Part shown: positions 6,705 through 9,188 of the stretch, in pieces
Numbering within the stretch: the first letter of the stretch is position 1
Layout of the letters: each line of letters begins with the position of its first letter
The notes under the pieces: model-generated
Seen by the model: the letters and a program-made list of their open reading frames with translations, nothing else
What the model was told of the DNA's origin: nothing
Databases searched by the model: none
Made by a program: the position numbers and the translations under genes
From: JAIOPA01 sp036522895
Lineage (GTDB): Bacteria > Eisenbacteria > RBG-16-71-46
Length of the DNA: 9,188 nucleotides
Direction: 5' to 3'
Assembly: GCA_036522895.1 (NCBI GenBank)
Contig: DATDEX010000237.1
Coordinates: forward strand, 1-9,188

Positions 6705-7379
6705 ATGAGACCCCGCGTCGCCGCCTTCCTGCTCGCGCTGGGCGTGCTGGGACTCCTCGTCTGGCGCGCGGAGCTGTTCACCGTCGCGCGCCCGGGGGAC
6801 CGCCCGCTGCCGCTCGCCCGCCTCGAGCGCGAGCCCCTGCCGCCCTTCGACGTGTCCCTTCCGGTCGTCCCCGTGGGCGTGGAGCGGCTGACGCCGGGCC
6901 ACGGCGCGCTGCTCATCCACTACTGGGCGCCGTGGGAGCGCGACTCGCGCGTCCAGGTCACCGCGCTCGATTCGCTCCTGCGCACGCTCCCGCCCGGCAG
7001 CATCCGCGTGGCGGTGGTGTGCTTCGATCCGTTCCCGTCCGTGGCCCGTTACGCGGCGCGGCTCCACCTCACCGTGCCGGTGATGCTCGACCTGCGCCGT
7101 GCGCTCCAGGCCGCGCTCCCCTGTCCGAGCATCCCGTACACCTGGCTCCTCGATGCGGGCGGGCGGGTGCTCGCGCGCCAGCCGGGCGAGGTGGACTGGC
7201 TCGCCGCGGGGACACGCGCGCTCGTGCTCGAAGCCGGTCGGACCGATGCCGCGGACAGCACGGCGAGCGTGAGCCTCGCGCGATCAGGCGTGCGCGGTCA
7301 GGCGCGCGCGCGGGCGGGGTCGGGGCGCACGAACCAGCGGGCGAGCAGTGCGTGGCCGCCGAACAGTGCCGCGCTGTAG
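6705..7379 (+). CDS. Membrane-anchored thioredoxin-fold protein lacking the CxxC motif
   Basis: From an ATG at 6705 the product is 224 aa; a GTG two codons upstream (6699) is equally possible, with a weak ribosome-binding site for both. Residues 6-20 (AAFLLALGVLGLLVW) form a signal anchor, so the rest is probably outside the inner membrane. A TlpA/thioredoxin-like fold is suggested by ALLIHYWAPWERDSRVQ (68-84), where the CxxC would normally follow WAPW, and by SIPYTWLLDAGGRVLA (142-157), which supplies the cis-Pro (P144) strand. Both catalytic Cys are replaced (E78 and S81), so disulfide exchange by this site is unlikely. C106 and C140 are the only visible cysteines. The last 40 or so residues are low-complexity, and the final 82 bp overlap the convergent gene, so the true C-terminus may be poorly conserved. 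The gene is 71 bp after the assembly ATPase; a functional link is only positional. Confidence 0.7.
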   Translation: MRPRVAAFLLALGVLGLLVWRAELFTVARPGDRPLPLARLEREPLPPFDVSLPVVPVGVERLTPGHGALLIHYWAPWERDSRVQVTALDSLLRTLPPGSIRVAVVCFDPFPSVARYAARLHLTVPVMLDLRRALQAALPCPSIPYTWLLDAGGRVLARQPGEVDWLAAGTRALVLEAGRTDAADSTASVSLARSGVRGQARARAGSGRTNQRASSAWPPNSAAL

Positions 7380-7804
7380 AGCACGTCGGAGGCGAGCGTG
7401 TTGCGGAAGAAGGGGAGCGCGGCGACGTAGCACTCGACCAGCCCCGACCCGGTGCGCGGGTAGTAGCCGCTCGCCCACATGCCGAAGTTCGAGAGCACGA
7501 AGAACGCGACGGAGCTCGTGAGCACCGCGCCGGCGACGCGGCCGAACGAGCGGCTGCGAGCGAGCCAGCCCGAGCCGAGCAGCAGGCAGGCGCCGAACGC
7601 CAGGTAGTTCCACAGCATGCCGACCGGATGGTAGAAGCCGATCACCGCGTCGGAGGCGAGCAGCGCCACGAACGGCACGATCCAGCCCACGCGGCGGCCG
7701 ACGAACGCGCCCGCGTAGAGCCCGATGGCTGCGACCGGGGCGAAGTTCGGAGGATGAGGCAACAGGCGCGAAGCCGCGGCCAGCACGATGAGCACGAACA
7801 CCAT
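7298..7804 (-). CDS. DUF6580-like integral membrane protein of unknown function
   Basis: The product is 168 aa, dominated by hydrophobic segments (about 1-12, 22-38, 41-58, 64-82, 88-110, 138-157), so it should sit in the inner membrane. Recognisable family features are SRLLPHPPNFAPVAAIGLYA (12-31), the acidic pair SD (51-52) in a membrane segment, SNFGMWASGYYPRTGSGL (105-122) and CYVAALPFFRNTLASD (125-140). These match my recollection of DUF6580 proteins, small membrane proteins that resemble transporter substrate-binding (ECF S-component) subunits; that comparison is inference. The ATG at 7804 has a GGGGAGG ribosome-binding site 8 nt upstream. The frame is open further upstream through the tRNA gene, but that part is not coding. 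The gene lies 80 bp downstream of tRNA-Ala on the same strand and overlaps the convergent thioredoxin-like gene at its 3' end. The substrate, if any, is unknown. Confidence 0.8.
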   Translation of the reverse strand: MVFVLIVLAAASRLLPHPPNFAPVAAIGLYAGAFVGRRVGWIVPFVALLASDAVIGFYHPVGMLWNYLAFGACLLLGSGWLARSRSFGRVAGAVLTSSVAFFVLSNFGMWASGYYPRTGSGLVECYVAALPFFRNTLASDVLYSAALFGGHALLARWFVRPDPARARA

Positions 7805-7812
7805 CACTGGGG

Positions 7813-7819
7813 CCTCCCC
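7813..7819 (-). promoter_or_regulatory. Ribosome-binding site of the DUF6580-like gene
   Basis: The minus strand reads GGGGAGG, ending 8 nt before the ATG at 7804. It is the strongest Shine-Dalgarno match in the right half and rules out the longer frame that begins inside the tRNA gene. Confidence 0.75.
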
Positions 7820-7854
7820 GAAGCGGCGTCCGTGGCGCGCGGTCGCGCCCGGCG

Positions 7855-7876
7855 CGCCGCCAGTCTGCTGGCGACG
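7855..7876 (-). terminator. Hairpin just downstream of tRNA-Ala
   Basis: On the minus strand CGTCGCCAG and CTGGCGGCG pair over 9 bp, including one U-G wobble, around the 4-nt loop CAGA. It begins 8 nt after the encoded CCA of the tRNA. The wobble makes the stem fully paired only in minus-strand RNA; the plus-strand transcript would have a C-A mismatch. No T-run follows. It may terminate the tRNA transcript or mark a processing site before the downstream membrane-protein mRNA. Confidence 0.4.
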
Positions 7877-7884
7877 ATGCGAGA

Positions 7885-7960
<76 letters not shown>

Positions 7961-7984
7961 ACCGAAACCCTTGGGACGGAAGGG

Positions 7985-8012
7985 TGTACACCACTGCGCG
8001 CGCGCCCGTCAA
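7985..8012 (-). promoter_or_regulatory. Probable promoter of tRNA-Ala
   Basis: On the minus strand TTGACG (complement of 8007-8012, five of six consensus bases) is followed by a 16-nt spacer and TGTACA (complement of 7985-7990). Reading TACACC two bases on as the -10 gives an 18-nt spacer. Transcription would start near 7978, about 18 nt before the tRNA 5' end, a normal leader length. The bases after the -10 (CCCTTCC) are C-rich, reminiscent of discriminators in stringently controlled tRNA promoters, which is inference. Confidence 0.5.
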
Positions 8013-8024
8013 CTGCGGGCGCGC
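8000..8024 (-). terminator. GC hairpin after the TPR-tailed membrane protein gene
   Basis: GCGCGCCCG (8000-8008) and CGGGCGCGC (8016-8024) form a perfect 9-bp stem around a 7-nt loop. It starts 18 nt after the stop of the gene ending at 8043, the right place for a terminator. No U-tract follows. The loop and one arm contain the -35 box of the predicted tRNA promoter, so terminator and promoter would share sequence. Confidence 0.45.
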
Positions 8025-8042
8025 CGCTTCCGGCAGCTCCGG

Positions 8043-9188
8043 TCAGCGACCGAGCTCGCGCTTCATCGAGCGCTGCGCGATGTCGCCGCCGGGCAGCATT
8101 CGGAGCTCGATCGCGCGCAATCGGATCGTGGCGGCGTCGCGGCTCGCGGCGGTGGGATCCAGCTTGAAGTAGTGATCGATCGCCGCGATCGACTCCGCCT
8201 GCCGGTTCTCGACCGCGAGCACGATCGCCCACCGCCGCCACGCCGGCGGCGAGTCGGGAGCGAGGAGTCGCACCGCGTAGGCTTCGACCTCGCCCTCGGG
8301 AAGGGTTTCCGGTCGACGCGTCATGATGTCGGCGGCGAGCGCGTGCACGTCGGGATCGAGGATCGCCTCGCGCATTCCCGCCCGGAGGCTCAGGAGTGCG
8401 CCGGCCGAATCCTTCGCGGCGAGCTGCGCGCGGGCGCGGCGGACGGCCGCGGCCCCGTCTCCCCCGTCGGCGTGCCCGGTCTCGGCGAACAGGCGGCGCG
8501 CGCGCGCGCGGTCGCCCAGGTCGAGCGCCACGAGAGCTTCGAGGTAGGCGCGGCCGAAGGCATCCTCGCCGTTGCCGTGGGCCGCGCCCAGCGCGGCCTC
8601 CGCGACGTCCGGCCGGCCGTTCATGATCTGCCCGAGGGCGGTGCTCATGAACACGCCCGGCTCGCGCGTGCGATCCACCAGCCGCCCGCTGGGATGGTCG
8701 TAAAAGAACGCCCGCCAGGGGCCGCGCTCGAGCCGCTGGTGCGTGAACTCCGAGAGGTAGTAGCCGCGGAGCGAGGAGTCGCGGTAGACGCCGCGCACGA
8801 GCGGGCCGTCCGCCACCTGGACCGACGCGAACGCCGGGAGCCCCGCGAAGAAGACGGTCGTGCGCGCCGGCGGTCGCGGGAGCTGCCGGCGGAGATCCTC
8901 GACGCAGCGCGCCACGACGCGCATGCCGCGCTGGAGGTAGAAGCGATTGACGTGCGACTGCCCGCTCAATGCCGCGGGCGCGGTCGCGAACTCCTCGAGC
9001 CCGCGCGCCTGCGTGGAGGCGAAGCCCACCGCCACGAGCAGCGCCGCGGCGGCCGGACCGCCGAGCCGTCGCATCGCGACGAGCGAGCCGAGCGCGAGCC
9101 CGATGCCCGCGACCGCGAACAGGAAGTAGTAGGCGCTCCAGAGCGGCGCCACCGCGGCGACGGGCAGCGCGCCGGCGAGCGCCCAGAC
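8043..9188 (-). CDS. C-terminal part of a membrane protein with TPR-like tail, possibly glycosyltransferase-39-like; N-terminus beyond window
   Basis: The frame is open to the right edge, and 381 codons are visible. A GTG at 9152 is the first start codon in the window, but the 12 codons before it are also hydrophobic and in frame, so I read the gene as 5'-truncated. Counting from the edge, residues 1-34 (containing LWSAYYFLFAVAGIGLALGS) and about 45-55 are membrane segments. A soluble stretch with TVFFAGLPAFASVQVADG (about 110-127) follows. From about 175 onward are Ala/Arg-rich helical repeats of TPR type, e.g. LGDRARARRLFAETGHADGG, AKDSAGALLSLRAGMREAI and NRQAESIAAIDHYFKLDP. Polytopic proteins ending in TPRs with a short soluble insert are common among PMT/GT39-like enzymes of high-GC bacteria, but the catalytic N-terminus is not visible, so that name is a guess. 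It ends at TGA 8043, before the GC hairpin. Confidence 0.7.
   Translation of the reverse strand, partial: VWALAGALPVAAVAPLWSAYYFLFAVAGIGLALGSLVAMRRLGGPAAAALLVAVGFASTQARGLEEFATAPAALSGQSHVNRFYLQRGMRVVARCVEDLRRQLPRPPARTTVFFAGLPAFASVQVADGPLVRGVYRDSSLRGYYLSEFTHQRLERGPWRAFFYDHPSGRLVDRTREPGVFMSTALGQIMNGRPDVAEAALGAAHGNGEDAFGRAYLEALVALDLGDRARARRLFAETGHADGGDGAAAVRRARAQLAAKDSAGALLSLRAGMREAILDPDVHALAADIMTRRPETLPEGEVEAYAVRLLAPDSPPAWRRWAIVLAVENRQAESIAAIDHYFKLDPTAASRDAATIRLRAIELRMLPGGDIAQRSMKRELGR

Noticed and set aside
8496..8510. Alternating CG run of 15 nt, possible Z-DNA-forming tract
   Set aside because: It encodes an Ala/Arg stretch in the TPR-like tail and is expected by chance in DNA of this composition.

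Overview
This is a very GC-rich (roughly 70% by eye), gene-dense chromosomal window with housekeeping and cell-surface genes and no sign of mobile DNA, CRISPR or rRNA. G/C at third codon positions keeps long antisense frames open. The gene content (trpS-scpA-scpB, a type IV pilus/type II secretion assembly ATPase, an RsbU-type phosphatase and a TPR-tailed membrane glycosyltransferase-like protein) suggests a Gram-negative-type bacterium from a high-GC lineage such as Eisenbacteria, Gemmatimonadota or Deltaproteobacteria-like groups. That placement is an inference with low confidence.

Left part, minus strand (about 1-2620). A probable sigma70-type promoter (2588-2616) drives trpS (tryptophanyl-tRNA synthetase). 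trpS is followed by scpA, whose likely GTG start overlaps the trpS stop, and by scpB, which overlaps the end of scpA and runs off the left edge. ScpA and ScpB are the kleisin and winged-helix subunits of the SMC condensin complex. The TrpRS carries what looks like a degenerate [4Fe-4S] motif in which the fourth Cys is Asp.

Middle (2698-6653). A GAF-GAF-SpoIIE (RsbU-like) serine phosphatase lies on the minus strand, with a GC hairpin just after its stop. It is transcribed divergently, across 147 bp, from a PilB/GspE-type ATPase on the plus strand. The ATPase has an N-terminal MshEN domain with two 24-residue motifs typical of c-di-GMP binding. It also has an unusual C-terminal extension containing two CxxC...CxxC zinc ribbons and a basic tail. 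A small membrane-anchored thioredoxin-fold protein without active-site cysteines follows it.

Right part (7298-9188, minus strand). A partial membrane protein with a TPR-like tail enters from the right edge and ends at 8043. A GC hairpin then overlaps the probable promoter of tRNA-Ala(GGC). The tRNA is followed by a second hairpin and by a DUF6580-like membrane protein gene, which converges with and overlaps the thioredoxin-like gene by 82 bp.

Most genes are recognisable families. The points most worth checking are the zinc-ribbon-tailed, probably c-di-GMP-binding assembly ATPase, the altered Fe-S motif in TrpRS, the cysteine-less thioredoxin-like neighbour, and the packed hairpin/promoter/tRNA/mRNA arrangement.
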